A DNA stretch of 64,000 nt, from NCBI GenBank assembly GCA_902781095.1, contig CACZHW010000011.1, positions 1 to 64,000 of the forward strand. Direction: 5' to 3'. Shown here in pieces: positions 51,332-59,346 of this stretch. Under the pieces are notes generated by a model. That model worked only from the letters and a program-made list of their open reading frames with translations. It made no database searches and was not told the origin of the DNA. Positions within the stretch are counted from its first letter, which is position 1. Every line of letters begins with the position of its first letter. The DNA is from an uncultured Eubacteriales bacterium (GTDB lineage: Bacteria > Bacillota > Clostridia > Christensenellales > Aristaeellaceae). Made by a program: the position numbers and the translations under genes.

Positions 51332-51376
51332 GGAGGAAGCGCCGCTGCCTTGCAGCACGCGCGCCAGTAGAATAAA

Positions 51377-51730
51377 ATGAAAAGACTTATGCTTTTCGCG
51401 CTCGTCCTGCTGTTTGCCGCGGCGGCGCATGCGGAGGTGGACCCAATGAACCGTTACGATTTTTCCGTCTTCACAAACGTGAAACTGACCAATGCCAACC
51501 TGGAGGCGCTCGGCAGCGAGGAGTACTTTGCCGACGTTCGGGACGGCAGCCTGACCTACTACGCCATCGGAATGGAAAACCCCGTGGTGGAAGTCAGTGG
51601 AAACAAGGCAACCGTAACCTATACGGCTGCGCTCACCGCCGACGCTTACGGCGCGCGGGGCACCTTCCGCATGAAGGGAAGCCACTTTTATGAAAAACGG
51701 AACGGCGTCTGGATCGCCGTCAACCGGTGA
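51377..51730 (+). CDS. Secreted NTF2-like protein (short)
   Basis: The 117-residue protein has a signal peptide (MKRLMLFALVLLFAAAAHA) and a region like the last half of an NTF2/DUF4440 fold: ADVRDGSLTYYAIGMENPVVEVSGNKATVTYTAALTADAYGARGTFRMKGSHFYEKRNGVWIAVNR. The mature part of about 98 residues is shorter than a normal NTF2 fold (about 120-130), so some N-terminal sequence may have been lost as in neighbouring remnants. A secreted flavodoxin gene follows at 16 bases. Confidence 0.55.
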   Translation: MKRLMLFALVLLFAAAAHAEVDPMNRYDFSVFTNVKLTNANLEALGSEEYFADVRDGSLTYYAIGMENPVVEVSGNKATVTYTAALTADAYGARGTFRMKGSHFYEKRNGVWIAVNR

Positions 51731-51746
51731 CAAAGGAGCGATGACG

Positions 51747-52394
51747 ATGAAAAAGATGCTTTCAGTCCTTGTAATGCTCTTCCTGCCGCTGGCCGCCTTT
51801 TCCGCCGCCGCAGAGGATACCGCGGATACGCCCCGCGTACTGGTCGCTTACCTCTCCCGCGCCGGGGAAAACTACAATGTCGGCGTCCCCCGCGAGGGTT
51901 CCGCCAGCGCCGCGTACGCCGGCTACGTGGAGAAGGGCAACACCGCTTTCATGGCCGCGCTGATCGCGGAGATGACCCAGGGCGACCTGTTCGAGATCAC
52001 CACCAGGGCGCCTTACCCGGAGGATTACGCCTCCATGCTGCAGGTGGCGCAGGAGGAAATCGACCGGGACGCACGCCCGGAGCTGTCCGCCGCCGTCGAA
52101 AACATGGCGGATTACGACGTGCTCTTCATCGGCTATCCCATCTGGCACGGAAAGATGCCGCAGGCCATCTACTCCTTCCTTGAAAGCTATGACCTGTCCG
52201 GGAAGACGGTGATCCCCTTCAACACCCACGAGGGCAGCGGGCAGAGCGGCACGCAGTCCGCCATCGAGCGCGCCCTGCCCGGGTGCACCGTGCTGCAGGG
52301 TCTGGCCGTCCAGGGCAAAACCGCGCAGGAGGATGAAGCCCGTACCCGGGAGCTGCTTGAGGGCTGGCTCTCTGGCCTGCCGCTGAAACGGTAA
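51747..52394 (+). CDS. Secreted flavodoxin-like protein
   Basis: The 215-residue protein has a signal peptide (MKKMLSVLVMLFLPLAAFSAAAED) and a flavodoxin fold: VLVAYLSRAGENYNVG, YDVLFIGYPIWHGKMPQAIYSFL and FNTHEGSGQSGTQSAIERALPG. It is a paralogue of the cytosolic flavodoxin at 50272-50784 but is exported, so it probably serves electron transfer outside the membrane. The ATG at 51747 has AAAGGAG at 8 bases; the ATG six bases earlier is too close to it. Confidence 0.85.
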   Translation: MKKMLSVLVMLFLPLAAFSAAAEDTADTPRVLVAYLSRAGENYNVGVPREGSASAAYAGYVEKGNTAFMAALIAEMTQGDLFEITTRAPYPEDYASMLQVAQEEIDRDARPELSAAVENMADYDVLFIGYPIWHGKMPQAIYSFLESYDLSGKTVIPFNTHEGSGQSGTQSAIERALPGCTVLQGLAVQGKTAQEDEARTRELLEGWLSGLPLKR

Positions 52395-52443
52395 ATGAAA
52401 AGCCGGCAGCCTGCCGGCCGCACAAACAGAGGAGGAAAACGCC

Positions 52444-53286
52444 ATGGAAACCATTCAGCTGAACAACGGAAACACCTGCCCGGCCATCGGGATCGGCACC
52501 TTCATGCTCTCCCCCGCCGACGCACAGCGGAGCGTGCGCGAGGCGCTGAAGATGGGCTACCGTCTGGTCGACACCGCCAACGCCTATGTAAACGAGCGCG
52601 CGGTCGGGCGCGGCCTGCGGGACAGCGGCGTCCGGCGGGAAGAGGTCTTCCTCTCCACCAAGCTGTGGCCCAGCGAGTACGAAAACCCGAACGCCGTAGA
52701 CGAAACCCTGGCCCGCCTGGGCGTGGACGCAGTGGATCTGCTCTACATCCATCAGCCCGCGGGCAACTGGCTGGCGGGCTACCGCCAGCTGGAGAAGGCG
52801 TATCGGGAGGGCAAGGCGAAGGCCATCGGCATCTCCAACTTCGAGGGGCGCTACATCGAGGAGCTGCAGACGAAGTGGGACATCGTTCCGCAGTTCATCC
52901 AGGTGGAGGCGCATCCATACTTTACGCAGCAGGAGTTGCGCAAAACCCTGGACAAACACGGCATCCGGCTCATGAGCTGGTATCCGCTGGGGCACGGCGA
53001 CAAGTCGCTTCTGCAGGAGCCGGTCTTCGCGTCGCTCGCGGAAAAGTACGGCAAGACGCCCGCGCAGGTCATCCTCCGCTGGCACACCCAGATGGGCTTC
53101 GCCGTGATTCCCGGCAGCAAGAACGTGGACCACATTCGGGACAACCTGAACATCCTGGACTTTCGCCTGACGGACGGTGAAATGGCCCAAATCGCGAAGC
53201 TGGACAAAGGCGTGCGGTACTACCACCGCACCGACGCGCAGCTCGCCCAGTTCGCCTCCTGGCAGCCCGCATACGAGGCGGAATAA
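52444..53286 (+). CDS. Aldo/keto reductase
   Basis: The 280-residue NADPH-dependent reductase has the catalytic tetrad D43, Y48, K73 and H103, the ISNFEG motif, and IPGSKNVDHIRDN in the cofactor site. It reduces aldehydes or ketones, for example 2,5-diketogluconate or methylglyoxal-type substrates. GGAGG precedes ATG. It follows the secreted flavodoxin gene at 49 bases and ends in a terminator. Confidence 0.93.
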   Translation: METIQLNNGNTCPAIGIGTFMLSPADAQRSVREALKMGYRLVDTANAYVNERAVGRGLRDSGVRREEVFLSTKLWPSEYENPNAVDETLARLGVDAVDLLYIHQPAGNWLAGYRQLEKAYREGKAKAIGISNFEGRYIEELQTKWDIVPQFIQVEAHPYFTQQELRKTLDKHGIRLMSWYPLGHGDKSLLQEPVFASLAEKYGKTPAQVILRWHTQMGFAVIPGSKNVDHIRDNLNILDFRLTDGEMAQIAKLDKGVRYYHRTDAQLAQFASWQPAYEAE

Positions 53287-53334
53287 AGCTTTGAACCACG
53301 AAGCCCGGGCGGTTAACCGGGCACCATTGAACAG

Positions 53335-53372
53335 GCCCGCAGTCCGGTTTAAAAGCCGGGCTGCGGGCTTAT
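53335..53372. terminator. Terminator between the AKR and convergent esterase genes
   Basis: GCCCGCAG paired with CTGCGGGC (53335-53342 with 53361-53368) continues inward with TCCGG/CCGGG. It has a modest T-rich tail (TTATCGTATTCTTT) on plus and may serve both genes. A smaller GCCCGG/CCGGGC hairpin lies at 53303-53322. Confidence 0.65.
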
Positions 53373-53383
53373 CGTATTCTTTC

Positions 53384-54067
53384 TCAGACAGTCTCCAGCA
53401 GCGCGCGGATGCCCTTTGCGGTCCGCAGCGCCGCGTCCCTGAAGTGGTTGCCCGGGTTCATCTCCCGGATGACGGGGATCCCCTGCCCTGCGTAGTGCGA
53501 GGCGATGTCCGTCATGCAGCGCTCTGCCGTCCGTAAAACCGGGTTGGCCGTCCGCGACTCCCTGTCGCCCAGCGAAAAGTACAGCATCTCCGGGCGCCGG
53601 CACGGCTCGTGCGTCAGGACGTACTCCGTAAAGCCCGGAAACCACAGCGAGCCGGATACGCTCGCCGCACGGTCGAAGGCGTCGCACCGGCAGAGCGCGT
53701 ACAGGGCGAAGAGCCCCGCCAGCGAATAGCCGGCCAGCCCCGTGAAAGCCGGCACGCTGCCGATCCTTTCCCGTGCTTCGGGCAGGATCTGCCCCAGCAG
53801 CACCGTAAGGAAGCCGTCCGCGCCGCCCGTAAACGGTTCGCCGCCCTTGAACACTGCCGGAGCCGCCCAGGGGCTCATGTCCCTGTTCCACTCTCCCCCG
53901 CCCGTCACAAGGAGGCTGCACGCCGGCGCACCCATCTCCTGCAGGGCCCGGACGACGGGCTCCCCGTCCCCCTCGTACTCGCACAGGACGATCAGCGGGC
54001 TGCCTGCCTGCGCCGCCGGATACAGCACCGCGGTCTTTCCGCCTGATGCAAAGGTCTGCCGCTCCAT
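53384..54067 (-). CDS. Alpha/beta hydrolase, esterase D/enterochelin-esterase-like
   Basis: The 227-residue cytosolic protein has the nucleophile elbow AGYSLAGLFALYAL, an acid region (YFSLGDRESRT) and histidine in NPGNHFRDAAL. This pattern matches the putative esterase family (BesA/Fes-like). Substrate is unknown. It is a single gene, divergent from the CoA-transferase gene; a TATAAT is at 54109-54104 on the minus strand but a -35 is not clear. Confidence 0.8.
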   Translation of the reverse strand: MERQTFASGGKTAVLYPAAQAGSPLIVLCEYEGDGEPVVRALQEMGAPACSLLVTGGGEWNRDMSPWAAPAVFKGGEPFTGGADGFLTVLLGQILPEARERIGSVPAFTGLAGYSLAGLFALYALCRCDAFDRAASVSGSLWFPGFTEYVLTHEPCRRPEMLYFSLGDRESRTANPVLRTAERCMTDIASHYAGQGIPVIREMNPGNHFRDAALRTAKGIRALLETV

Positions 54068-54150
54068 TTCCCTTCTCCCTTACTGCCGAATGCTCTCTCT
54101 CCTATTATACACCGAAGGGCGGCGCCCGGGCACCGCTCCCGGATTTTTGT

Positions 54151-54179
54151 TTGAAGTTCCCGCCGTTTCATGGTATACT
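54151..54179 (+). promoter_or_regulatory. Promoter of the CoA-transferase gene
   Basis: TTGAAG (54151-54156) and TATACT (54174-54179) are 17 bases apart. Confidence 0.7.
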
Positions 54180-54225
54180 GCCTCAACTGATTTCCCTTGG
54201 CGCGGCGAAAGCCGCAAGGAGGACG

Positions 54226-55737
54226 ATGTTCCGGATTATGACAGCCGACGAGGCGATCGGACTCATCCGCGACGGGGACTGCATCTGCCTGAACTCCTTC
54301 GTCGGCATCGAGAACCCGGTCGAGCTCCATGAGGCGCTTTACCGAAAATATCAGGCTACCCGTTCCCCCCGGCACCTCACCATCGTCTCCAGCGCCGGCT
54401 TCGGCGTATGGGAGGAGGACCGCGCCGCGGAAGGGTACATCCGCGAGGGCGCCGTCGACCGCATCATCTGCGGCCACTTCGGCGCCATGCCCAGCACAAA
54501 GAAGCTCGTCACCGAGGAACGCTTCGAGGCGTACAACCTCCCGCTGGGCTGCATCTCGCACGCCATCCGCGCCCAGGCCGGCGGCCTGCCCGGCGCGCTC
54601 TCCAAGGTCGGGCTCGACATCTTCGTCGATCCGCGCCGTGAGGGCCCGGGCATCAACGCCATCTCGGTGGACGATTCCTTTGTGCGCCTCGTGGAGGTGG
54701 ACGGCGAGGAGTTTCTCTACTACAAGCTGCCGCGGCTGACCGTCGCGCTCATCCGCGGCACTGCTGCGGACCGCAAGGGGAACATCTCGTTCGACGAGAT
54801 GTACATGTCCGGCGACGCGCTCTCCATCTGTCAGGCGGTAAAGGCCAACGGCGGCATCGTGATCGTGCAGGTCGACCGGCTCGTGGATCTGCCGTCCCGC
54901 CCGCGCAACGCCGTCATCCCGGGGTGTCTGGTGGACGCCATCGTGGTCAGCCAGCCGGAGTGGCGGGACGAGGCCTTCGAGGCGCTGACCGGCGACTTCG
55001 AGATCCCCTTCGAGGAATGGGGCGTCTGGATGGAGAAAATCGACGCCCTGACCGCCGGCAAGCGGGAGGATTCCCTCCCCGCCCGCATCATCGGCCGCCG
55101 CGCGGCGAAGGAGCTGCGCATCGACGACATCGTCAACATCGGCATCGGCATCCCGGAGGCGATCTCCCATTACGCCAAGAAAAACGGCCTGCTGGACCAC
55201 ATCACCCTGACGGTGGAATCCGGCAGCGTCGGCGGCTTCCCCGCCTCCGGCAAGGTCTTCGGGGCCATGATCGGCGCTTCTTCCGTCTACGACATGTCCA
55301 ACCAGTTCGACCTTTACGACAACGGCGGCCTTGACATCTGTTTCATGGGCGCCTTCGAGGTCGACAGGGAGGGCAACGTGAACGCGCACAGGGGGCCCGG
55401 CGCCTATGCGGGCATCGGCGGCTTTGCGAACATCACCTCGCGCACACCCACCGTCGTGTTCTGTCTCACCTTCAACACGAAGGGCCTCGCCGTTTCCCGC
55501 AAGGGCGGCGTGATCACGATCGAGGAAAACGGCCAGGTGCCCAAGTTCGTGGACAGGGTCCGCTCCGTCAGCTTCTCGGCCAAGCGCGCCCTGCAGAACC
55601 GGCAGCGCGTGCTCTACGTCACGGAGCGCTGCGTCATGAGCCTCACCAAGAACGGCCTCAAGCTGCTGGAAGTCTATCCCGGCATCGACGTTCAGCGGGA
55701 CATCCTGGATCTGCTCCCCTTCCCCGTGGAGCACTGA
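54226..55737 (+). CDS. Family I acyl-CoA:acetate/3-ketoacid CoA-transferase (propionate CoA-transferase type)
   Basis: The 503-residue protein fuses the alpha and beta halves, as in propionate CoA-transferase. The catalytic glutamate is E331 in TVESGSVGGFP, and the GAMPSTKKLVTEERFEAYNLPLG block marks the N-terminal half. It swaps CoA between short acids such as acetate, propionate, butyrate or a ketoacid. AAGGAGG lies 3 bases before the ATG, which is close; the next ATG (54238) is too far from it. It has its own promoter and terminator. Confidence 0.88.
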   Translation: MFRIMTADEAIGLIRDGDCICLNSFVGIENPVELHEALYRKYQATRSPRHLTIVSSAGFGVWEEDRAAEGYIREGAVDRIICGHFGAMPSTKKLVTEERFEAYNLPLGCISHAIRAQAGGLPGALSKVGLDIFVDPRREGPGINAISVDDSFVRLVEVDGEEFLYYKLPRLTVALIRGTAADRKGNISFDEMYMSGDALSICQAVKANGGIVIVQVDRLVDLPSRPRNAVIPGCLVDAIVVSQPEWRDEAFEALTGDFEIPFEEWGVWMEKIDALTAGKREDSLPARIIGRRAAKELRIDDIVNIGIGIPEAISHYAKKNGLLDHITLTVESGSVGGFPASGKVFGAMIGASSVYDMSNQFDLYDNGGLDICFMGAFEVDREGNVNAHRGPGAYAGIGGFANITSRTPTVVFCLTFNTKGLAVSRKGGVITIEENGQVPKFVDRVRSVSFSAKRALQNRQRVLYVTERCVMSLTKNGLKLLEVYPGIDVQRDILDLLPFPVEH

Positions 55738-55750
55738 CGGCGTCTTATCA

Positions 55751-55783
55751 AAGCACCGGCGGTCTTTTCGGCCGCCGGTGCTT
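55751..55783. terminator. Terminator after the CoA-transferase gene
   Basis: A perfect 12-bp stem AAGCACCGGCGG/CCGCCGGTGCTT (55751-55762 with 55772-55783) has weak T tails on both sides, so it may serve convergent transcripts. Confidence 0.75.
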
Positions 55784-55797
55784 CATTGTATTGGTCC

Positions 55798-56004
55798 TCA
55801 GTCCCCGTCCGGGCCTTCGTCTTCCTCTCCGTACACCTCCCGGATCAGCGGGAAGGTGCTCCATGCCTTGGGCCAGCCGCAATAGAAGGCCAGCTGGGTT
55901 ACGATCTCCACCGCCTCCTGCTTCGTGATGCCGTGGTCCCTGCCGATCGCCAGGTGCGCCTTCAACTGCGGGTAGAGACCGACCGAAAACAAGCTCACCA
56001 TCCC
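55798..56004 (-). pseudogene. 3' remnant of a carboxymuconolactone decarboxylase-family gene
   Basis: From GMVSLFSVGLYPQLKAHLAIG to EIVTQLAFYCGWPKAWSTFPLIREVYGEE the frame matches the C-terminal half of CMD/AhpD-like proteins. The N-terminal half with the CxxC site is absent. Homology starts at about 56004, exactly where the amidohydrolase remnant ends in another frame. Confidence 0.8.
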
Positions 56005-56200
56005 CATGGTGAATATGCGGCGTGGGCAGTGACAATACAGCGGCATCAATCCCGGCCCCGTCCATGAAACGCAGGTGATCTTCCGCTGTCCATTTTGGAA
56101 GAGGAAACCCATCGTCAGCCATCACGTCGACGCCAAACTGCGGGAGCCATCTCCTGAAAGCCTCCGGCACGGGATGGGCGTGAAAATCTAACGTCCTCAC
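56000..56200 (-). pseudogene. 5' remnant of an amidohydrolase gene
   Basis: A GTG start overlapping the preceding stop leads 67 codons: DFHAHPVPEAFRRWL has the HxH metal motif, and AGIDAAVLSLPTPHIHHGD is typical of amidohydrolase-2 (ACMS decarboxylase-like) proteins. After HGD the frame becomes nonsense. About 250 residues are missing. Confidence 0.75.
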
Positions 56201-56448
56201 GGCTCCGTCACCCCCAGCAGTTTTTTCAGGCAGCTGTACGCAAGGTCGTACGCCGACAGATACACATAGGGAACGCCCGCCTGTTCCATGGCCTTCTTCT
56301 GCTTCTCAGTCACGCTGGTGTAGGGATAAATCCCGTAGATGAAAGGAAAGAAGGCGTACAGAAACCGCTGCCGGGCGTCCCCGTCCATTTCCGGCACGTA
56401 CTTCTCCACCATCCGGCTCACCGCACGCAGAGATGAGCCGAAAACCAC
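56197..56448 (-). pseudogene. 3' remnant of a TetR-family regulator gene
   Basis: About 83 codons (SRMVEKYVPEMDGDARQRFLYAFFPFIYGIYPYTSVTEKQKKAM and after) match the C-terminal ligand domain of TetR-like regulators that are common in such loci. No HTH is encoded between this and the cyclophilin-like gene 30 bases upstream. The stop overlaps the GTG of the amidohydrolase remnant. Confidence 0.65.
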
Positions 56449-56479
56449 CTTGAATTCCGCCCACTTTCCCGGCGCAGCC

Positions 56480-56962
56480 TCATTCTCCGGCGGAGAGGGT
56501 CAGCGTCACGTCGCCGTGGCCGAGCAGTGCCCGCAGTCCGTCTTCGGATTGGTCCGTGATCTTTCCCAGCCGGGTGTAGGCCCAGGAATTGGAGCCGTAG
56601 AAGACGACGATCTGGTTGCCGGCGTACAGCACGACGTCGCCGGAAGAGGTGACCGTCTCCTCGTCCCTGCGGGGCAGGCTGCATCCGATGGGCCCCACCT
56701 GCTCAAAGCCGCCGTACATGGACATCCGGACCGTCAGCCCTTCTTGGGCCAGCTCCCGCAGCGCCGCCACGGAATCGTTGTCCTCCCAGGCGACTTCCAC
56801 CGCCGTTTCGCCGATCTTCATCTTCATACCGGTCTGTTCCTCCTTCTCTTCTTTGCCGCTCCGGCTGTCCAAAGCCGGCTGCCCGGCCGTGCCTTCCGCC
56901 ATACCCGCCGCCAGCAGGAGCAGGATTGCCGCCGCGCAGCACAGCATCCATTTCCGTTTCAT
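56480..56962 (-). CDS. Secreted cyclophilin-like fold protein
   Basis: The 160-residue protein has a signal peptide (MKRKWMLCCAAAILLLLAAGMA) and a cyclophilin-like domain: MKMKIGETAVEVAWEDNDSVAALRELA, IGCSLPRRDEETVTSSGDVVLYAGNQIVVFYGSNSWAYTRLGKI. Such small domains have the fold without a proven prolyl isomerase site. They recur beside flavodoxin, AKR and CMD genes in gut Firmicutes. Start overlaps the upstream hydrolase stop by ATGA. Confidence 0.85.
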   Translation of the reverse strand: MKRKWMLCCAAAILLLLAAGMAEGTAGQPALDSRSGKEEKEEQTGMKMKIGETAVEVAWEDNDSVAALRELAQEGLTVRMSMYGGFEQVGPIGCSLPRRDEETVTSSGDVVLYAGNQIVVFYGSNSWAYTRLGKITDQSEDGLRALLGHGDVTLTLSAGE

Positions 56963-57963
56963 TTCAGATTCTCCTTGAAAAAGCGCTCCAGCTTGTCGAA
57001 TGGGATGATGTCCACCCGGTCGTACAGATCGATGTGCACCGCGCCGGGGATGATCATCAGCTCCTTGTTGGCGGCATAACGGCTGTCCTTTACCATGGCG
57101 GCATAGGCGTCCCGGCTGAAGTAACAGGAGTGCGCCTTTTCCCCGTGGACGATCAGCACCGCGTTGCGGATCTCACGCGTATAGGTGAGCTGCGGCATAT
57201 TCATAAAGGACATGCAGCCGGTCTTGTTCCAGCCGCCGTTGGAATTGAGGCTGCGCGGGTGATAACCCCGCGGCGTCTTGTAATACGCGTGATAATCCTT
57301 CACAAAGAAGGGCGCGTCCTCCGGCAGCGGATCCACCACGCCGCCGCCCAGTTCAAAACTTCCGCTGCGGTAATCCGCGATGCGCTGGGCGTTCAGCGCC
57401 TCCCTCGCCGCGTAGCGCGCGTCCTCGTCCATGGAATCGAAATAGCCGAAGGCGTTTACGCGGCTCATGTCGTACATCGTCATGGCCGCCGTGGCCTTCA
57501 CGCGGGTGTCGATGGCCGCCGCGTTCAGCGAAATCCCGCCCCAGCCGCAGATGCCGATGATGCCGATGCGCTGCGGATCCACCCTGTCGTGCAAAGACAG
57601 GAAATCCACCGCAGCCTGGAAGTCCTCCGTGTTGATATCCGGGGAGGCCATATACCGGGGCTGTCCGCCGCTCTCGCCGGTGAAGGACGGATCGAAAGCG
57701 AGGGTCAAAAAGCCGCGCTCCGCCATCGTCTGCGCGTACAGGCCGGAGCACTGCTCCTTCACCGCGCCGAAGGGGCCGCATACGGCGATGGCGGGGAGCT
57801 TTCCCTCCGCCGCCCTGGGCGCATACAGATCCGCCGCGAGCGTGATGCCGTAGCGGTTCACGAAGGTCACCTTGCAATGGTCCACCTTGTCGCTCCTGGG
57901 GAAGGTCTTGTCCCACTCCGCGCTCAAGGCCAGCGCTTCCGTCTTCATCATGGTGTCATCCAT
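56959..57963 (-). CDS. Alpha/beta hydrolase with cysteine nucleophile (dienelactone hydrolase-like)
   Basis: The 334-residue protein has the nucleophile elbow GICGWGG with C139 in place of the usual serine, the substitution known in dienelactone hydrolase and in YcjY-like hydrolases. FVNRYGITLAADLYAP and AFDPSFTGESGGQPRY are typical of the group; H in PGAVHIDLYD near 316 is the likely catalytic histidine. No signal peptide. It lies 4 bases after the small ORF at 57968-58243 and overlaps the cyclophilin-like gene, forming an operon. Confidence 0.85.
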   Translation of the reverse strand: MDDTMMKTEALALSAEWDKTFPRSDKVDHCKVTFVNRYGITLAADLYAPRAAEGKLPAIAVCGPFGAVKEQCSGLYAQTMAERGFLTLAFDPSFTGESGGQPRYMASPDINTEDFQAAVDFLSLHDRVDPQRIGIIGICGWGGISLNAAAIDTRVKATAAMTMYDMSRVNAFGYFDSMDEDARYAAREALNAQRIADYRSGSFELGGGVVDPLPEDAPFFVKDYHAYYKTPRGYHPRSLNSNGGWNKTGCMSFMNMPQLTYTREIRNAVLIVHGEKAHSCYFSRDAYAAMVKDSRYAANKELMIIPGAVHIDLYDRVDIIPFDKLERFFKENLK

Positions 57964-57967
57964 CCTT

Positions 57968-58243
57968 TCACCGGCGGTCAGCCGTCGGGTCTTTTTCCGT
58001 CTCGCGGATCAGCCAATCCAGCTGATTCACCTTTCTCTGGCAGCTGTGCAGCTCGTCCATCAGCCCGCAGCGGAGCTGTCTCAGTTTCTGCCGTGCCTCG
58101 TCTCTCCGGTTCTCCTCCAGCAGGGCCGTGACGCGCTGCGTATGTTCCGCGTCAAAACCCATACCGCTCAGGCACTGTCTCGCCTTCTCTGTAAGCATCG
58201 CTTTTTTCCAGTCCGTCTCTGTCCGTTTTTCAGGCGGCTTCAT
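57968..58243 (-). CDS. Small helical protein of unknown function
   Basis: I do not recognise this 91-residue protein. It is charged and helical, with a leucine/coil segment (EARQKLRQLRCGLMDELHSCQRKVNQLDWLIRE) in the second half and no signal or membrane helix. It is the first gene of the minus-strand hydrolase/cyclophilin operon and is divergent from a LysR gene. A small regulator or adaptor is conceivable. Confidence 0.6.
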   Translation of the reverse strand: MKPPEKRTETDWKKAMLTEKARQCLSGMGFDAEHTQRVTALLEENRRDEARQKLRQLRCGLMDELHSCQRKVNQLDWLIRETEKDPTADRR

Positions 58244-58252
58244 CCTATCACC

Positions 58253-58295
58253 TTGCCCGCAATCGCGCTAATGGTTATAATGCATATCATGATAT
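58253..58295 (+). promoter_or_regulatory. lysR promoter and palindromic operator
   Basis: TTGCCC (58253-58258) and TATAAT (58276-58281) are 17 bases apart. ATATCATGATAT (58284-58295) is a perfect palindrome just after the -10, well placed for repression of the lysR gene. Confidence 0.65.
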
Positions 58296-58323
58296 TCAAT
58301 TTCTGCATTTCACGGAGGGCATC

Positions 58324-59202
58324 ATGGAGATCAGGACCCTGCGCTACTTCCTCGCGGTGGCAAGAGAAGAGAACATGACCCGGGCAGCCGAGCAACTGCA
58401 CGTGACCCAGCCGACGCTTTCCAGAGCGCTGAAGGCGCTGGAGGATGAGCTGGGCCGCAAGCTCTTCACGCGCCGCAGCTTTTCCATCCGCCTGACGGAC
58501 GAAGGCGTCCTGCTGCGCAACCGCGCGGAGGACCTGGTCGGCATGGCGGACCGGATTACGCGGGAATTCGTCATGCTGGACGACATCACCGGCGGGGACA
58601 TCTACCTGGGCCTGGCCGAATCCTACCAGATCCGGACGCTGGCCGGGGCAATCCGGGAGTTCCGCCGGCAGTATCCGGGCCTGCATTACCACATCACCAG
58701 CGGAGATACGGAACAGGTCACCGAGAAGCTGGACCGGGGCCTTCTGGATTTCGCGGTGCTCGCCGAGACGCCGGACGCCGCAAAATACGCGTATCTCCCC
58801 TTCCCTTCCGCCGATGTGTGGGGGCTGGTTTTCCCCTCAGGGGACCCGCTCGCCCAAAAAGACGCCGTCACCGTGGACGACCTCGTCGGCCTTCCTCTGT
58901 TCTGTTCGGAACAGAGCTGGCAGAGCGACATTCCCGCCTGGTGCAGGGAGCGGATGCCGGAACTGCGGCTGGAAGGCTCCTTCCGGCTGTCCTACAACGG
59001 CTCCCTGTTCGCCAAGGAAGGGCTCGGCTACCTGCTGACCTTCGAGCATCTGATCGACACCTCCCCGGGCTCCGGGCTGGTCTTCCGCCCGCTCTCCCCC
59101 AGGCTGGAGACCCGGCTTTACCTGGTCTGGAAAAAGTACCAGGCGCTCTCGCCGATCGCGGAGCGGTTTATGAAGCACCTCCAGCTCAGCTTCGCCCCCT
59201 GA
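58324..59202 (+). CDS. LysR family transcriptional regulator
   Basis: The 292-residue regulator has the N-terminal winged helix (MEIRTLRYFLAVAREENMTRAAEQLHVTQPTLSRALKALEDELG) and a periplasmic-binding-like effector domain. GGAGG precedes ATG. The tctCBA operon lies downstream on the same strand with a LysR-type palindrome 60 bases before its predicted start, so it probably activates tricarboxylate uptake. The divergent hydrolase operon is another possible target. Confidence 0.92.
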   Translation: MEIRTLRYFLAVAREENMTRAAEQLHVTQPTLSRALKALEDELGRKLFTRRSFSIRLTDEGVLLRNRAEDLVGMADRITREFVMLDDITGGDIYLGLAESYQIRTLAGAIREFRRQYPGLHYHITSGDTEQVTEKLDRGLLDFAVLAETPDAAKYAYLPFPSADVWGLVFPSGDPLAQKDAVTVDDLVGLPLFCSEQSWQSDIPAWCRERMPELRLEGSFRLSYNGSLFAKEGLGYLLTFEHLIDTSPGSGLVFRPLSPRLETRLYLVWKKYQALSPIAERFMKHLQLSFAP

Positions 59203-59242
59203 TTGGGTGCGTTTTGCCCCGCTTGCCTCTCTTTCGTCTCAA

Positions 59243-59252
59243 TACTGCAGTA
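59243..59252 (+). promoter_or_regulatory. Candidate LysR recognition site of tctCBA
   Basis: TACTGCAGTA is a perfect palindrome centred about 60 bases before the predicted tctC transcription start, where LysR-type recognition sites usually lie. Further repeats (AACGATTC twice, TTGGTAA...TTACCAA) flank the promoter. Confidence 0.5.
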
Positions 59253-59271
59253 CAGTTGGTAAATATGCTCA

Positions 59272-59300
59272 TTGATTTATCAGAACGATTCTGCTAGACT
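59272..59300 (+). promoter_or_regulatory. Promoter of tctCBA
   Basis: TTGATT (59272-59277) and TAGACT (59295-59300) are 17 bases apart, with an activator-style weak consensus. Confidence 0.65.
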
Positions 59301-59346
59301 GACGTAAACGATTCGTTCGTTACCAAAGAAAACAGGAGGGAATCCC

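Noticed and set aside
50797..51375. A single 192-codon protein across the acetyltransferase and SDR remnants
   Set aside because: After codon 51 the frame has no family resemblance, while the SDR similarity continues in another frame; a chimeric remnant explains both.
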